From positions 1-49,176 of the forward strand of contig JAOAGZ010000010.1 in the NCBI GenBank assembly GCA_026415495.1: a DNA stretch of 49,176 bases, written 5' to 3'. The DNA comes from Eximiradius proteiniborus. Lineage in GTDB: Bacteria; Bacteroidota; Ignavibacteria; Kapaibacteriales; UBA2268. Below the pieces are notes generated by a model that saw only the letters and a program-made list of their open reading frames with translations, had not been told where the DNA came from and made no database searches. Shown piece after piece: positions 27,099-37,656 of this stretch; position 1 is the stretch's first letter, and every line of letters starts with the position of its first letter. Made by a program: the position numbers and the translations under genes.

Positions 27099-28482
27099 TT
27101 TCTTAAAGAAAATCCAAAATAAAGAGACAACTTGTGTAGATTTTACAAATGAAATTCTCGATAAAATTGAAAAAAATAAACATTTAAATATTTTCATTTC
27201 TGTTTGCAAAGAGAAAGCTCTTGCCCAAGCTTCGGAAAGCGATAAACGTTTCTCTGACGGCAACCCTCGCAAGCTCGAAGGTATGATAGTCGCTATAAAA
27301 GACAATATTTCTACAAAAGGCATTCGCACAACCTGTGCTTCGCGTATGCTTGAAAATTTCGAGCCAATCTATGATGCAACTGCTGTGGAACGTTTGATTG
27401 CCGAAGGAGCCGTCATCATCGGCAAAACTAACTTAGACGAATTTGCTATGGGAAGCTCCAACGAAACTTCCTATTTCGGAAATGTGCTAAATCCATTAAA
27501 TACTGAATACACTCCGGGTGGTTCGTCTGGTGGTTCAGCGGCTGCTGTTGCAGCTGGACTTTGCCACGTTGCACTGGGTTCGGACACAGGCGGTTCTGTT
27601 CGCCAACCTGCTGCATTTTGCGGAACAATTGGGCTTAAACCAACCTATGGACGTATTTCCCGTTGGGGGCTTGTCGCTTTTGCTTCTTCTTTAGACCAAA
27701 TTGGTATTCTTGCTTCGGATACTGCCGACACTGCTCGTGTGCTCGATGTTATCTCGGGTGCAGATACAAAAGATAGCACTTGTGCAAACGTTCCACCTTC
27801 GCATACTTTCGATAATTTGCACAAATTGCGCGAAAAATTTGCATTCGGAGTTGTAAGCGACGAACTATTAAATAATTGTTCAGAAGATATTGTGCGTGCT
27901 TACTCTTATTATGTAGATAAATTGAAATCCATCGGTGGCGAACCCAAAGAAATTTCATTTACTAACCCGAGTATCTGGATACCAACGTATTATATATTAG
28001 CAACAGCCGAAGCGTCGTCTAACCTGTCGCGTTATGATGGAGTTCGGTATGGTTTTCGTGCCGAAGGCGAAGGCGATTTTGTTGCCCGCACTCGTTCCGA
28101 AGGCTTTGGTATGGAGGTGAAACGTCGGATAATGCTTGGGACTTTTGTGCTATCGTCTGGCTACTACGATGCTTACTACACTAAGGCACAAAAAGCCCGC
28201 CGTTTGATATATAACGACTATAACAGAATATTTAAGGAAGTTGATGTTTTGCTAATGCCGACAACCCCCACTCCTCCGTTCAAAATCGGAGAAAAAATAA
28301 ATGACCCTATTGCAATGTATTATTCCGACTTTTTTACAATATCAGCCAATCTTGCTGCAATACCTGCGCTATCGTTCCCCGCAGGGACTGCTGCCAATGG
28401 TTTGCCGATTGGCTTGCAATTGCAATCCAAACATTTCGACGAACATTTGCTATTGCAACTGACAAATGCATTATCAAAATAA
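27073..28482 (+). CDS. gatA: Aspartyl/glutamyl-tRNA amidotransferase subunit A
   Basis: 469 residues of the amidase signature family. The Ser-cisSer-Lys triad is visible: Lys in [10 protein letters not shown], and the serines in [17 protein letters not shown] and [14 protein letters not shown]. It hydrolyses glutamine and passes ammonia to misacylated Glu-tRNA(Gln) or Asp-tRNA(Asn). Two ATGs (27073 and 27082) are possible; AAGGAA upstream fits the second slightly better. gatB and gatC are not nearby. Confidence 0.93.
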   Translation: MKKMINYGDFLKKIQNKETTCVDFTNEILDKIEKNKHLNIFISVCKEKALAQASESDKRFSDGNPRKLEGMIVAIKDNISTKGIRTTCASRMLENFEPIYDATAVERLIAEGAVIIGKTNLDEFAMGSSNETSYFGNVLNPLNTEYTPGGSSGGSAAAVAAGLCHVALGSDTGGSVRQPAAFCGTIGLKPTYGRISRWGLVAFASSLDQIGILASDTADTARVLDVISGADTKDSTCANVPPSHTFDNLHKLREKFAFGVVSDELLNNCSEDIVRAYSYYVDKLKSIGGEPKEISFTNPSIWIPTYYILATAEASSNLSRYDGVRYGFRAEGEGDFVARTRSEGFGMEVKRRIMLGTFVLSSGYYDAYYTKAQKARRLIYNDYNRIFKEVDVLLMPTTPTPPFKIGEKINDPIAMYYSDFFTISANLAAIPALSFPAGTAANGLPIGLQLQSKHFDEHLLLQLTNALSK

Positions 28483-28531
28483 AATTATTTTGATTGCAAA
28501 CAGTCTAATTGTTTTTTATCAGTAGTGATTT

Positions 28532-29185
28532 ATGCGGAAGAAACTATTTTTTACAAACGGCAATGCTTTGCAGGCGGGTGTTGCATATTGCGTAGGGCAA
28601 AACTATGCGGCTCACGCTCGTGAAATGGGGTCGGCTGTGCCCACTTCTCCGATAATTTTCATCAAGCCACCTTCTTCGATAATTTATGATGGCGAAAATA
28701 TTATTCTGCCAAAAATTTCTAAAAATGTTCATTACGAGTGCGAGCTTGTTGCCGTTATTGGCAAAGATTGCCACAATATTACAAAAGAACAGGCAACTGA
28801 TTTTATTGCCGGCTATGGCGTGGGAATAGACGTAACTATGCGCGACCTTCAAGCTGAGGCAAAAAGCAAGGGGCATCCTTGGGCTATTGCAAAAGGGTTT
28901 GCAACGAGTGCACCTATCTCGAAAATTATTCCTGCCAGCGAAATTTCATCGAACTATTTCGATATTGAACTCTACCAGAACGGCTCTCTTCGCCAAAAAA
29001 CTAACACTTCGCAAATGGAACGTAGCATTGAAGAACTTGTTGCTTTTCTTTCGACTGTATATTATCTCGAAGAAGGTGATATTATCTTTACCGGCACTCC
29101 CGAAGGAGTCGGACCAATTGCCCGCGGCGACAAACTTAAAGCAGTTTTGCGTGGATATGTGGAATTAAACGTTGGCGTCGAATAA
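28532..29185 (+). CDS. Fumarylacetoacetate hydrolase family protein
   Basis: 217 residues with the FAH fold: YCVGQNYAAHAREMG, the metal-binding Glu residues in HYECELVAVIG, GYGVGIDVTMRDLQ, and DIIFTGTPEGVGPIARGD near the end. Members act as acylpyruvate hydrolases or oxaloacetate tautomerases/decarboxylases. The single-domain size and sequence are like YcgM/FAHD1. Actual substrate is unknown. Confidence 0.88.
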   Translation: MRKKLFFTNGNALQAGVAYCVGQNYAAHAREMGSAVPTSPIIFIKPPSSIIYDGENIILPKISKNVHYECELVAVIGKDCHNITKEQATDFIAGYGVGIDVTMRDLQAEAKSKGHPWAIAKGFATSAPISKIIPASEISSNYFDIELYQNGSLRQKTNTSQMERSIEELVAFLSTVYYLEEGDIIFTGTPEGVGPIARGDKLKAVLRGYVELNVGVE

Positions 29186-29188
29186 AAA

Positions 29189-30082
29189 ATGAATGATTAT
29201 CGCAAGTATTTGGACCCGAAAACTGTTGCAAAAGTTGGCAATTTGGAACTTGTTGCCCGATTGGTTGTCGAAGGCTTCATCACAGGGCTTCACCGTTCGC
29301 CTTATCACGGGTTCAGCGTCGAATTTGCAGAACACCGTGCTTACCGTCCGGGAGATGAAATAAAATATCTTGATTGGAAAGTTTTTGCCCGAACCGGGAA
29401 ATATTACGTTAAAGAATTTCAGGAAGAAACAAATTTACGTTGCACAATTGCTATTGATGCAAGTCGTTCGATGGCTTATGCTTCGAACGGAAACATTTCG
29501 AAATACGAATATTCTGCCTATCTTGCGGCGGCGTTGTCTTTGCTTATGATACAGCAAAGAGATGCTATCGGGCTTACTCTTTTCGACAACGGCATCCGCA
29601 CTTTTCTTCCGCCTAATTCCAAGCCTTCGTATATGCGTCAAATTCTAAAAACATTAGAACAAAACTCACCGGCGAATGATACCGGGACTGCTTCTGCTTT
29701 GAACCTGCTCGCCGAAAAAATCCGTCGACGTGGGCTTGTTATTGTTTTCAGTGATTTCTTTGATAATCCTGACGATATTTTAACTGCTCTCAAACACTTC
29801 CGCCATAAAAAACACGAAGTGATTGTCTTTCACGTTCTCGACCCCCGGGAAATTGATTTTAAGGTCGGTGCTCCTGCTAATTTTGTCGATATGGAATCGG
29901 GCGAAACTATGCTAACCAATCCCTACCAAATTCAACTTGCTTACAAAAATGCTGTCAATGATTATATTAATTTTCTGAAAAAAGAATGCCTGAATCACCA
30001 GATTGACTACAACCTTCTCGATACCTCTGCAAGCTACGACCACGCCCTCTCGAGCTACCTTGTGAAACGCAAAAAAATGTAA
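29189..30082 (+). CDS. DUF58 (vWA-like) protein
   Basis: 297 residues. The DUF58 signature YRPGDEIKYLDWKVFARTGKYYVKEFQEE is followed by a MIDAS-like AIDASRSMAY and a von Willebrand A fold. No membrane segments are seen, so it is the short cytoplasmic type often encoded with a MoxR ATPase, which is not present here. It starts three bases after the FAH gene. Confidence 0.88.
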   Translation: MNDYRKYLDPKTVAKVGNLELVARLVVEGFITGLHRSPYHGFSVEFAEHRAYRPGDEIKYLDWKVFARTGKYYVKEFQEETNLRCTIAIDASRSMAYASNGNISKYEYSAYLAAALSLLMIQQRDAIGLTLFDNGIRTFLPPNSKPSYMRQILKTLEQNSPANDTGTASALNLLAEKIRRRGLVIVFSDFFDNPDDILTALKHFRHKKHEVIVFHVLDPREIDFKVGAPANFVDMESGETMLTNPYQIQLAYKNAVNDYINFLKKECLNHQIDYNLLDTSASYDHALSSYLVKRKKM

Positions 30083-30130
30083 TTTGTCGAATTAATTTTC
30101 AAAGCAATACAATTGAATATTTGAGATGAA

Positions 30131-30170
30131 AAAAAGGAAGTTATTGCATTTTGCCAATAACTTCCTTTTG
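30131..30170. terminator. Bidirectional terminator between DUF58 gene and fumC
   Basis: 15-bp perfect stem AAAAGGAAGTTATTG / CAATAACTTCCTTTT with an 8-base loop; A-run on one side, T-run on the other, between converging genes. Confidence 0.88.
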
Positions 30171-30197
30171 CAAGCGGAAAAAACAGAAATTTATGGC

Positions 30198-31589
30198 TTA
30201 TAAATTAGGTCCGAGCATTTTTTCCGGGCGAACGTATTTGTCGAATTCTTCTTCAGTAAGAATTCCAAGCTCGACAGCTGCCTGTTTCAAAGTTAGCTTG
30301 TTCTTATGCGCGTGTTTTGCAATTTTTGCGGCATTGTCATAACCGATATATGGATTAAGAGCAGTAACAAGCATTAATGTATTTTGAACGTAATAGTCGA
30401 TTTTTTCTTTGATTGGTTCTATTCCGGCGGCGCAATGTTCTTCGAACATCAGGCAAGTATCCGAAAGCAGACGGACGCTTTGCAGGAAATTATAGATAAT
30501 CACCGGCTTAAACACATTCAATTCAAAATTGCCCGAAGCACCACCGAAATTAATTGCCGTATCATTGCCAAATACCTGAACGCATACCATAGTCATTGCT
30601 TCTGACTGAGTTGGATTTACTTTTCCGGGCATAATCGATGAGCCGGGCTCATTTTCTGGTATGCTGATTTCACCTAAGCCACAACGCGGACCGGATGCAA
30701 GCCAGCGAATGTCGTTAGCTATTTTCATAAGTGAGGCTGCAAGTGTTTTTAGTGCACCGTGTGCAAAAACAAGTGCGTCGTGTGCTGCAAGTGCCTCGAA
30801 CTTGTTTGGTGCCGAAACAAATGGCAATCCTGTTAGTTCTGCAATCTTTTTGGCAGTTCGTTCAGCAAATTCCGGATGAGCATTTAATCCTGTTCCAACC
30901 GCAGTCCCACCAATTGCAAGTTCGTATAAATCCGGCAATACTTTGTTTATTCTCTGCAATGCCTTGTCTAATTGATGAACATAAGCAGAGAATTCCTGCC
31001 CAAGCGTTAGCGGAACAGCATCCTGCAAGTGAGTTCGTCCCACTTTTATAATGTCTTTGAACTCTTCTGATTTCTTAGCTAATGTATCACGCAATTTCGT
31101 AACGGCTGGAATTAATTTCCGTACGATTTCCTCTGCTGCTGCAATGTGCATTGCAGTTGGAAATGTATCGTTTGAGCTTTGCGACTTGTTTACATCATCG
31201 TTTGGATGAACAGGTTTTTTGCTTCCAAGTTCGCCACCGGCAATTTCAATTGCACGGTTGGAGATTACTTCGTTTGTGTTCATATTAGTTTGAGTGCCAG
31301 AACCTGTTTGCCAGATAGAAAGCGGAAAATGAGCGTCTAATTTGCCCTCGATTACTTCGTCGGCTGCTTTCACAATTAGTTCTGCCTTTTCTTTTGGCAG
31401 AATTCCCAAGTCAGAATTAACCAATGCTGCTGCTTTTTTCAATATGCCCATTGCGCGAATAATTGGGCGGGGCATCTTTTCAGTCCCGATTGCAAAATGA
31501 ATTAATGAACGGGCTGATTGGGCTCCATAGTAAAATTCATTAGGGACTTCAATTTCGCCCATTGTGTCTTTTTCAATACGTGTTGCCAT
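30198..31589 (-). CDS. fumC: Fumarate hydratase class II
   Basis: 463 residues, fumarase/aspartase superfamily. Seen are [17 protein letters not shown], the catalytic histidine in [16 protein letters not shown], and the mobile loop signature [17 protein letters not shown]. It interconverts fumarate and malate in the TCA cycle without an Fe-S cluster. GGGAGAAAAATG gives a good ribosome site. Confidence 0.95.
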   Translation of the reverse strand: MATRIEKDTMGEIEVPNEFYYGAQSARSLIHFAIGTEKMPRPIIRAMGILKKAAALVNSDLGILPKEKAELIVKAADEVIEGKLDAHFPLSIWQTGSGTQTNMNTNEVISNRAIEIAGGELGSKKPVHPNDDVNKSQSSNDTFPTAMHIAAAEEIVRKLIPAVTKLRDTLAKKSEEFKDIIKVGRTHLQDAVPLTLGQEFSAYVHQLDKALQRINKVLPDLYELAIGGTAVGTGLNAHPEFAERTAKKIAELTGLPFVSAPNKFEALAAHDALVFAHGALKTLAASLMKIANDIRWLASGPRCGLGEISIPENEPGSSIMPGKVNPTQSEAMTMVCVQVFGNDTAINFGGASGNFELNVFKPVIIYNFLQSVRLLSDTCLMFEEHCAAGIEPIKEKIDYYVQNTLMLVTALNPYIGYDNAAKIAKHAHKNKLTLKQAAVELGILTEEEFDKYVRPEKMLGPNL

Positions 31590-31663
31590 TTTTCTCCCAA
31601 AAGTTTTTTAAAAGTAAAAAAACGTATTTTTTCGAACTATATTATTATATAATCGAGAAGTTC

Positions 31664-31679
31664 AAGTTTAATTAAACTT
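31664..31679. promoter_or_regulatory. 16-bp palindrome in the fumC / outer-membrane protein divergent region
   Basis: AAGTTTAATTAAACTT is a perfect palindrome midway between divergent starts. It may be an operator, but AT-rich context makes chance possible. Confidence 0.25.
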
Positions 31680-31728
31680 TTGATTTATCCTATTTTTTCT
31701 TAAATTTAAAAGTTTATATGGAGTTGCT

Positions 31729-32652
31729 ATGCGTAAATTATTGTTTTTGGGATTTTTATTAATTCTGTTTTCCACTGAATTGTTTTCGCAACCTTTGAAG
31801 GTGCAGCGACCAAAACAAAAGGAATTGCCCAAATTTGAATTATCTTTCGATTACCAGATGAGCAATGCTTCCACTTATTTTAGTAGCAAAGGTAATATTG
31901 TCTCCCGGGCAGTCGATACAGTGCCAATTATCAAGGACGATTCGATTATTGGATACAAAAAATACACATTCCAGCTTGCAAGGTATTACTTTATTCCAAA
32001 TTTCAAATGGAGAGCAACAAAGAACTTTACCATAAATGCAAATTTATCTTTTGTTTATTCAAATCACAACGAAAAATATACTTACGACTCCAACTACAGG
32101 CAAGCCACAAAAGCCGATTTCCATATGTTTCAGGTAGAAAATCTGAAACTAACGGGCGAGTATTCGATTTTAGATGGCAATACAGGATTGTCTTTGATTG
32201 GGGGTGTCTATGTGCCGTTTGGATACTATCGCGGACAGGACGACCCACATTATGATTTCCTTTGCGACGGGGCTTTCGAACTTCTTGCCGGAGCTAATTT
32301 TAAGCAGACTATTGATAATGTCAATATCGAACTTGGCAGTATTTACAACTGGCGCGACGAAGATTTGAAACCAAGATTTATTTTTAATTCGAAGCTTGGT
32401 ATTGTATCAGTTCCGGGAACACAGCTTTTGTTCTTTGGGCGTTATTTCCTTCCGCTTGGAGATAATGCAAAACTGCCAAAATTCGATTTACGTCGTCGTC
32501 CGCTGAACGAAGAAACTTTACAGGTTGGCGCCGGATTTAATATTTTGTTCGATAATGATGTTTTCATCAATACCGGCTACAATCTGAATATAGCCGGCAA
32601 AAACGCTCTTGGAAATGGTGTTTTCAACGTAATGATTGGATACCGCTTTTAG
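31729..32652 (+). CDS. Predicted outer-membrane beta-barrel protein, unknown family
   Basis: 307 residues. An N-terminal signal peptide MRKLLFLGFLLILFSTELFSQ is followed by alternating beta-type strands rich in Tyr and aromatic residues (RYYFIPNFKWRATKNFTINANLSFVYS) and a final strand VFNVMIGYRF ending in Phe, the outer-membrane barrel signature. I do not recognise a specific family. It is the first gene of a cluster with tadA, rsmI and tmk, with two bases to tadA. GGAG precedes the ATG. Confidence 0.75.
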   Translation: MRKLLFLGFLLILFSTELFSQPLKVQRPKQKELPKFELSFDYQMSNASTYFSSKGNIVSRAVDTVPIIKDDSIIGYKKYTFQLARYYFIPNFKWRATKNFTINANLSFVYSNHNEKYTYDSNYRQATKADFHMFQVENLKLTGEYSILDGNTGLSLIGGVYVPFGYYRGQDDPHYDFLCDGAFELLAGANFKQTIDNVNIELGSIYNWRDEDLKPRFIFNSKLGIVSVPGTQLLFFGRYFLPLGDNAKLPKFDLRRRPLNEETLQVGAGFNILFDNDVFINTGYNLNIAGKNALGNGVFNVMIGYRF

Positions 32653-32654
32653 TT

Positions 32655-33119
32655 ATGAAGTCCGATGAATACTATATCAAAGAAGCAATTAAACAGGCAA
32701 GAAAATGCTCATCATCGGAAGATGTTCCCGTTGGTGCAGTAATTGTCAGGGAAGGGAAAATCATTGCCCGTGGATACAATCAAGTGGAAAAAAAGAATAA
32801 TGCTACTTCCCACGCAGAAATTATTGCAATAGAACGTGCTATAAAAAAAGTGGGCTACAAGCATCTGCTCGATTGTGATATTTACGTTACGCTCGAACCT
32901 TGTCCGATGTGTAGCGGTGCGATTGTCCTTGCTCGTTTGCGTCGGCTTGTTTTCGGTGCGTTCGACCCAAAAACTGGTGCAGCTACAAGTCTCTATAATA
33001 TTACTTCGGACGAAAGACTTAACCACAGGCTTGAAGTGCTTGGCGGCGTATGCGAAAAAGAATGTTCGCTAATGCTTAAAGACTTTTTTAAAAAATTGCG
33101 GGAACGAAAAAATGGATAA
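32655..33119 (+). CDS. tadA: tRNA adenosine(34) deaminase TadA
   Basis: 154 residues of the cytidine/deoxycytidylate deaminase superfamily. Zinc ligands and proton-shuttle Glu are in SHAEIIAIERA and LEPCPMCSGAIVLARL; VFGAFDPKTGAATSLYNI is the TadA-type loop. It makes inosine at the wobble position of tRNA-Arg(ACG). Confidence 0.92.
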   Translation: MKSDEYYIKEAIKQARKCSSSEDVPVGAVIVREGKIIARGYNQVEKKNNATSHAEIIAIERAIKKVGYKHLLDCDIYVTLEPCPMCSGAIVLARLRRLVFGAFDPKTGAATSLYNITSDERLNHRLEVLGGVCEKECSLMLKDFFKKLRERKNG

Positions 33120-33804
33120 TTCGCTTGCACCGGCTTTATATATTGTTCCTACTCCAATCGGAAACCTCGAAGATATTACTTTTCGGGCTGTGCGAATACT
33201 CAAACAATGCGACATTATTGCCTGCGAAGATACCCGAACAGCCTCGAAATTATTGAAATTGCTTAATATTGAGCCTAAATTGCTCGTTAGCTACTTCGAA
33301 CATAATGAACGTGCTCGCGCAAGCGAATTAATCGACAAAATCAAAAGTGGAAAAAGCGTGGCTCTTATCAGCGAAGCTGGCACTCCGGTTATTTCCGACC
33401 CAGGCTGGGCTGTTGTGCAGGAAGCTATTGCAAACAATATTGAAATCGTATCGCTTCCGGGTGCCTCTGCATTTCTAACAGCTGTTGTTGCAAGTGGAAT
33501 TGCCGCGGATAAATTTGCTTTTTTTGGTTTTCCGCCCCATAAAAAGGGAAGAAAAACGTTTCTTCAAAAAATTGCTGAATTGGATATTACGGCTGTAATG
33601 TATGAATCGCCGTACAGAATTCACAAATTGCTCGGTGAATTATGCGAAATAGCAGCGCCAGAAAGGAAAATTTGCCTTGCTCGTGAACTTACAAAAATTT
33701 ACGAAGAGTATATTCGCGGCTCTATTGCGGAAGTCAAAGAAATAATTCAAAATAAAAGTAACCTTAAAGGTGAATTTGTTGTCATTTTAGAAGGGAAAAA
33801 ATAG
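33112..33804 (+). CDS. rsmI: 16S rRNA (cytidine-1402-2'-O)-methyltransferase
   Basis: 230 residues of the tetrapyrrole-methylase fold. LYIVPTPIGNLEDITFRAVRIL at the start, CEDTRTASKLL, SEAGTPVISDPG, and LPGASAFLTAVVASGI are the RsmI signature. It lacks the C-terminal extension of E. coli RsmI. Starts inside the tadA gene with 8 bases of overlap. Confidence 0.93.
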   Translation: MDNSLAPALYIVPTPIGNLEDITFRAVRILKQCDIIACEDTRTASKLLKLLNIEPKLLVSYFEHNERARASELIDKIKSGKSVALISEAGTPVISDPGWAVVQEAIANNIEIVSLPGASAFLTAVVASGIAADKFAFFGFPPHKKGRKTFLQKIAELDITAVMYESPYRIHKLLGELCEIAAPERKICLARELTKIYEEYIRGSIAEVKEIIQNKSNLKGEFVVILEGKK

Positions 33805-33812
33805 GTTTCTAT

Positions 33813-34424
33813 ATGCTTATTACATTCGAAGGAATAGATGGTTGCGGAAAAACAACCCAGATAAAGTTGCTCAAAGAATATATTGAAAGCAAGGGATTGT
33901 CTGTTGTTACTGTGCGCGAACCCGGTGGAAGCGATTTTTCTGAACAACTGCGTAAAATTCTGCTTTCTTCAAAAAATAAAGTCGGGGCTCGCTCCGAACT
34001 GATGCTTTTCGAAGCAGCCCGTGCCAATCTTGTTGATAATATCATTAAGCCAGAACTGCGTCGGGGGAAAATTGTAATTTGCGATAGATTTTTTGATTCC
34101 ACTACTGCTTATCAGGCGTTCGGTCGAGGTTTGCCACTTGATTTTGTGCAAAAGCTCAATCTGTTCGCAACCGATGGGCTCACTCCGAACCTTACTGTTT
34201 ATTTGTCCATTTCTCTCGAAGAATCGAAACGCAGAACATCGCGTCAGGAATTCGACAGAATTGAAAAAGCAGGCGATGAATTCTTTCTGAAAGTTATCGA
34301 AGGATACAACTATATTGCCCGTCAGGAGCCTGATCGTTTTGTTGTGATTGATGCGAGCGGCTCACGTCAGGAAACTGCCCTGAAAGTGCGCGAAGTATTC
34401 GAAAAACGTTATTCTGCTTTGTAG
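33813..34424 (+). CDS. tmk: Thymidylate kinase
   Basis: 203 residues. P-loop FEGIDGCGKTTQ, the DR motif VICDRFFDSTTAYQAFGRG, and the lid LEESKRRTSRQEFDRIE. It phosphorylates dTMP to dTDP. Probably the last gene of its cluster. Confidence 0.95.
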   Translation: MLITFEGIDGCGKTTQIKLLKEYIESKGLSVVTVREPGGSDFSEQLRKILLSSKNKVGARSELMLFEAARANLVDNIIKPELRRGKIVICDRFFDSTTAYQAFGRGLPLDFVQKLNLFATDGLTPNLTVYLSISLEESKRRTSRQEFDRIEKAGDEFFLKVIEGYNYIARQEPDRFVVIDASGSRQETALKVREVFEKRYSAL

Positions 34425-34446
34425 CTGCGAGAATATTTTTCAGCAG

Positions 34447-35319
34447 TTATTGTATTTCTTTCAATATTTCCAACATTTTGTTGTATGCTTCCTCGCTGAT
34501 TTTGTCTTGCTTGTGCAGAATTGACGCTAAAAATAGCGTCAGTTGTCTGTATTCATCGGCATACTGACTGTGATTTTTCAAATTTTCGAGATGTATTTTT
34601 ATTCGTTCGGCGTCTGCACGAGCTACCGGTCCTGTGATTGGCACCTGTTTGCCTTGTTCAATTGCCGAAAAAGCATTCTCGAAAGAGGTTCGAAGTATTG
34701 GCAGAAGCACCTCCGATGGCGAAAGCGAAAGATTTTCGCACTGCAAGCGCGCAAATTCGACAACTCCTTGCAAAAAGTTCGACACCGAAACACCGATAGC
34801 GTGATAAAGAGGCTTGTTCCGCAATATTTTTTCATCGAGCAGGTGTGCCACTCCTCCAATGTCAGAAATAATCCGGCGTGCAATTTCAAAATCGTCCGCT
34901 GTGCAGTCGCAACCCCAGAAAATCCCATCGAAAATATTCTCGCGATACTCTCCAAATGTCTGCATTGGATGAAGCGATAATGTCTTTATTCCAAATTCGG
35001 ATAATGGACGAAGCACTTCTCGCGACGTTGCACCGCTCAAATGAAACGCTATTTCGCATATCTTTCTTTCTGTGGAAATTCCGCAAATGTCATTTACTAT
35101 TTTTTCGAATACTCCGTCGCTTGTAGCAATTGCAACAACCGACACAGGTTCTTTTGTCTGTTCAATTGCTGAATATATTTGAACGTTGCCCGGAAAATCA
35201 ATTTCTTTTGCCTGTTTTCTTGTAACGACCCATTTGAGTTGTCCACTCTGAATTAGTTTCCGGCAAATTGCATAACCAACTTTTCCTAATCCTACAATTC
35301 CATAAGTGAACTTACTCAT
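34447..35319 (-). CDS. Rossmann-fold protein of the DUF2520 type
   Basis: 290 residues from the ATG at 35319. The NAD(P)-binding loop is YGIVGLGKVGYAICRKLI. Later segments HLSGATSREVL and LSLHPMQTFG plus the all-helical C-terminal half resemble F420/NADP oxidoreductase-like DUF2520 proteins. Substrate unknown. The start overlaps the upstream NYN gene by eight bases. Confidence 0.8.
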   Translation of the reverse strand: MSKFTYGIVGLGKVGYAICRKLIQSGQLKWVVTRKQAKEIDFPGNVQIYSAIEQTKEPVSVVAIATSDGVFEKIVNDICGISTERKICEIAFHLSGATSREVLRPLSEFGIKTLSLHPMQTFGEYRENIFDGIFWGCDCTADDFEIARRIISDIGGVAHLLDEKILRNKPLYHAIGVSVSNFLQGVVEFARLQCENLSLSPSEVLLPILRTSFENAFSAIEQGKQVPITGPVARADAERIKIHLENLKNHSQYADEYRQLTLFLASILHKQDKISEEAYNKMLEILKEIQ

Positions 35320-35797
35320 TTTCAACTCCGAATAGTTTTTTATATTCTTCGATTTCACGTTTGCTCGGAGCATAAGGTTTTTCTTTGATAGTTTCGCGTG
35401 ATTTTCTGTTCTGCTGTGGTGAATGTTCTACGAATTTCAGAAAATTTTCCGCAGTCAGCACCGAACACATCTGAGCCTTTGCATATGCATACACTTCAAG
35501 ATCTGAGCTTACAACAACAAGGTTAGTTCTGACGGGTTCTTTATCAATTATTTGCTTGATTATTATGTCTGCACTCTGATTGCCTGAATTAACAAGTTGA
35601 ATTTTCCCTACAAGATTTATAGGTTCGTCAATCCGACCATCGCAAACTAATGTAAAACGATAAGAAGGATATTTGCTCTGATAATTCTTGATTAACTCAA
35701 TTAACACTGAAACAGAAGTTTGAGCATCTTTTTTGTGTGATTTGCTCAAATTGATTTTATTGATTACATTGAATGTATCTAAAATGTAATGTTTCAT
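35312..35797 (-). CDS. YacP/Rae1-like NYN-domain ribonuclease
   Basis: 161 residues. The NYN (PIN-like) core shows YILDTFNVINK, LVCDGR, SADIIIKQIID and VVSSDLEVYAYAKAQMC, giving the conserved acidic residues of the family. Bacterial relatives such as Rae1 cut mRNA on the ribosome. It begins 15 bases from the divergent folP gene. Role here is inference. Confidence 0.75.
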   Translation of the reverse strand: MKHYILDTFNVINKINLSKSHKKDAQTSVSVLIELIKNYQSKYPSYRFTLVCDGRIDEPINLVGKIQLVNSGNQSADIIIKQIIDKEPVRTNLVVVSSDLEVYAYAKAQMCSVLTAENFLKFVEHSPQQNRKSRETIKEKPYAPSKREIEEYKKLFGVENE

Positions 35798-35812
35798 ATT
35801 ATTGCTTGAAAA

Positions 35813-36601
35813 ATGAAAATAATGGGAATAATAAACGCAACTCCCGATAGTTTTTCCGATGGTGGAGATAACGAAAATCTGTCGGTTGTATTGGAAAAAG
35901 TTGGACGTTGGCTCGACCTTGGAGTTGATATTCTCGATATTGGTGGCGAAAGCACGCGTCCCGGCTCCGACCCGGTTCCGGCCGGAATTGAAATTCAGCG
36001 GACTATTCCTTTAATTCAGGCGATTAAAGAGTGTTATCCGCAAGCCTGTATTTCTATCGACACAACCAAGTTTGAAGTTGCCGAGCAGGCTATTGCAAAC
36101 GGTGCAGATATGATAAACGATATTAGTGGGCTTACCTTCGAACCTCGGCTTGCAGAACTTGCCGCCAGGCACAACAAGTCGCTTTGCATTATGCATCTGC
36201 CTGCTCCACCGAAAACTATGCAGCAAAACATACATTACGATAATTTGCTTGACGATGTCTATAAATTTCTCGAACGACAAATAGACTTTGCCCGAAGCAA
36301 AGGTGTTCAGGAAATTTATGCAGACGTTGGAATTGGCTTTGGCAAAACATTCGAGCAAAATTGGGAATTGCTGAGAAATATTGATTATTTTCGTCGTCTT
36401 GGTGTGCCGCTATTGTTGGGCATATCAAGAAAACGCTTTATAGGTGAATTTCTCCAAATAACTGAACCAAAGGAAAGAGATTTTGCAACCATCTTAATAC
36501 ACGCTTTGCTATGGCAACATCAAATAGAAATAATCCGCGTTCATAATGTAGAAATGGCAATGCAGATGAAGCGGATAGCTGAAAAATTAATTGAATTCTA
36601 A
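35813..36601 (+). CDS. folP: Dihydropteroate synthase
   Basis: 262 residues. MGIINATPDSFSDGG and DILDIGGESTRPGSDPV are the two family signatures; the later DINDISG and GISRKRFIGEF segments complete the TIM-barrel active site. It joins p-aminobenzoate to the pterin in folate synthesis. Other fol genes are not nearby. Confidence 0.95.
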   Translation: MKIMGIINATPDSFSDGGDNENLSVVLEKVGRWLDLGVDILDIGGESTRPGSDPVPAGIEIQRTIPLIQAIKECYPQACISIDTTKFEVAEQAIANGADMINDISGLTFEPRLAELAARHNKSLCIMHLPAPPKTMQQNIHYDNLLDDVYKFLERQIDFARSKGVQEIYADVGIGFGKTFEQNWELLRNIDYFRRLGVPLLLGISRKRFIGEFLQITEPKERDFATILIHALLWQHQIEIIRVHNVEMAMQMKRIAEKLIEF

Positions 36602-36681
36602 AAGAAAAATATCTCTTCGCTTTTTTTGCTTTTTTTACGAAATTTGCAAGTTGTTTTTATTTACTTTATTGTTATTTAGTT

Positions 36682-37656
36682 ATGAAAAAAGAAATTAAGA
36701 AAATTTTAGTTACTGGGGCTTTAGGGCAAATCGGTAGCGAACTTGTGATGGAACTTCGCCGTCGCTACGGCAATAATAATGTTGTTGCTTCAGACATTCG
36801 TCCAAATCCTCCGAAACACATTGCCGAAAGCGGTCCATACGAAGTAGTCGATGTTACAAAAGCCGACAATATCCGTCAAGTTATTATCAAATATGATATT
36901 GACACTATTTTCCATATGGCTGCAATTCTCTCGGGTGTTGGCGAAAAAGACCCTCAGCTCTGCTGGAACGTTAATATGAACGGCACTATGAATGTGCTCG
37001 ACCTTGGTGTTAAATTCGAATTAGCTCGAATTATCGTTCCTAGCTCAATGGCAGTATGGGGAACTGGCATTCCGAAAGAAAATGTTCCGCAAGATAGCGT
37101 TCTTCGCCCAACTTCGATGTACGGCGTTACAAAAGTTGCTGGCGAACGTCTCTGCGACTACTACGTCTATCGCTATGGGCTCGATTGCCGCGGGCTTCGT
37201 TATCCCGGTATTATTTCTCACGAAACTTTGCCCGGTGGCGGAACTACCGACTATGCTGTGGAAATTTTCTACGAAGCTGTTAAAAATAAAAAATACACTT
37301 GCTTTTTGAAAGAAGACACTATGCTTCCGATGATGTATATGCCAGATTGCATCAAAGCTACTATAAATCTTGCCGAAGCTGATTTCAACAATTTAGTTCA
37401 TCACAGCGATTTCAATGTTGCCGCTTTTAGCTTTACTCCCGGACAACTGGCAGACGAAATTCGTAAATTTATCCCTGATTTCGAAATTACTTATAAACCA
37501 GATTTCCGTCAAGCTATAGCAGATTCCTGGCCCTACTCGATCGATGATAGCTGCGCTCGTCGCGAATGGGGTTGGCAACCAAGCTTCGATATTTATTCAA
37601 TGACTAAAGATATGATTGAAAAACTTACCGAAAAACACAAGAAAGGATTAATCTAA
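36682..37656 (+). CDS. L-threonine 3-dehydrogenase-like SDR (NAD-dependent)
   Basis: 324 residues of the extended SDR family. Cofactor loop ILVTGALGQIGSEL, PSSMAVWG, and the catalytic YGVTK motif with upstream serine. LRYPGIISHETLPGGGTTDYAVEIFYEA is typical of the short-chain threonine dehydrogenase found in Bacteroidetes. It oxidises threonine to 2-amino-3-oxobutyrate. The gene abuts kdsD with no spacer. Confidence 0.85.
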   Translation: MKKEIKKILVTGALGQIGSELVMELRRRYGNNNVVASDIRPNPPKHIAESGPYEVVDVTKADNIRQVIIKYDIDTIFHMAAILSGVGEKDPQLCWNVNMNGTMNVLDLGVKFELARIIVPSSMAVWGTGIPKENVPQDSVLRPTSMYGVTKVAGERLCDYYVYRYGLDCRGLRYPGIISHETLPGGGTTDYAVEIFYEAVKNKKYTCFLKEDTMLPMMYMPDCIKATINLAEADFNNLVHHSDFNVAAFSFTPGQLADEIRKFIPDFEITYKPDFRQAIADSWPYSIDDSCARREWGWQPSFDIYSMTKDMIEKLTEKHKKGLI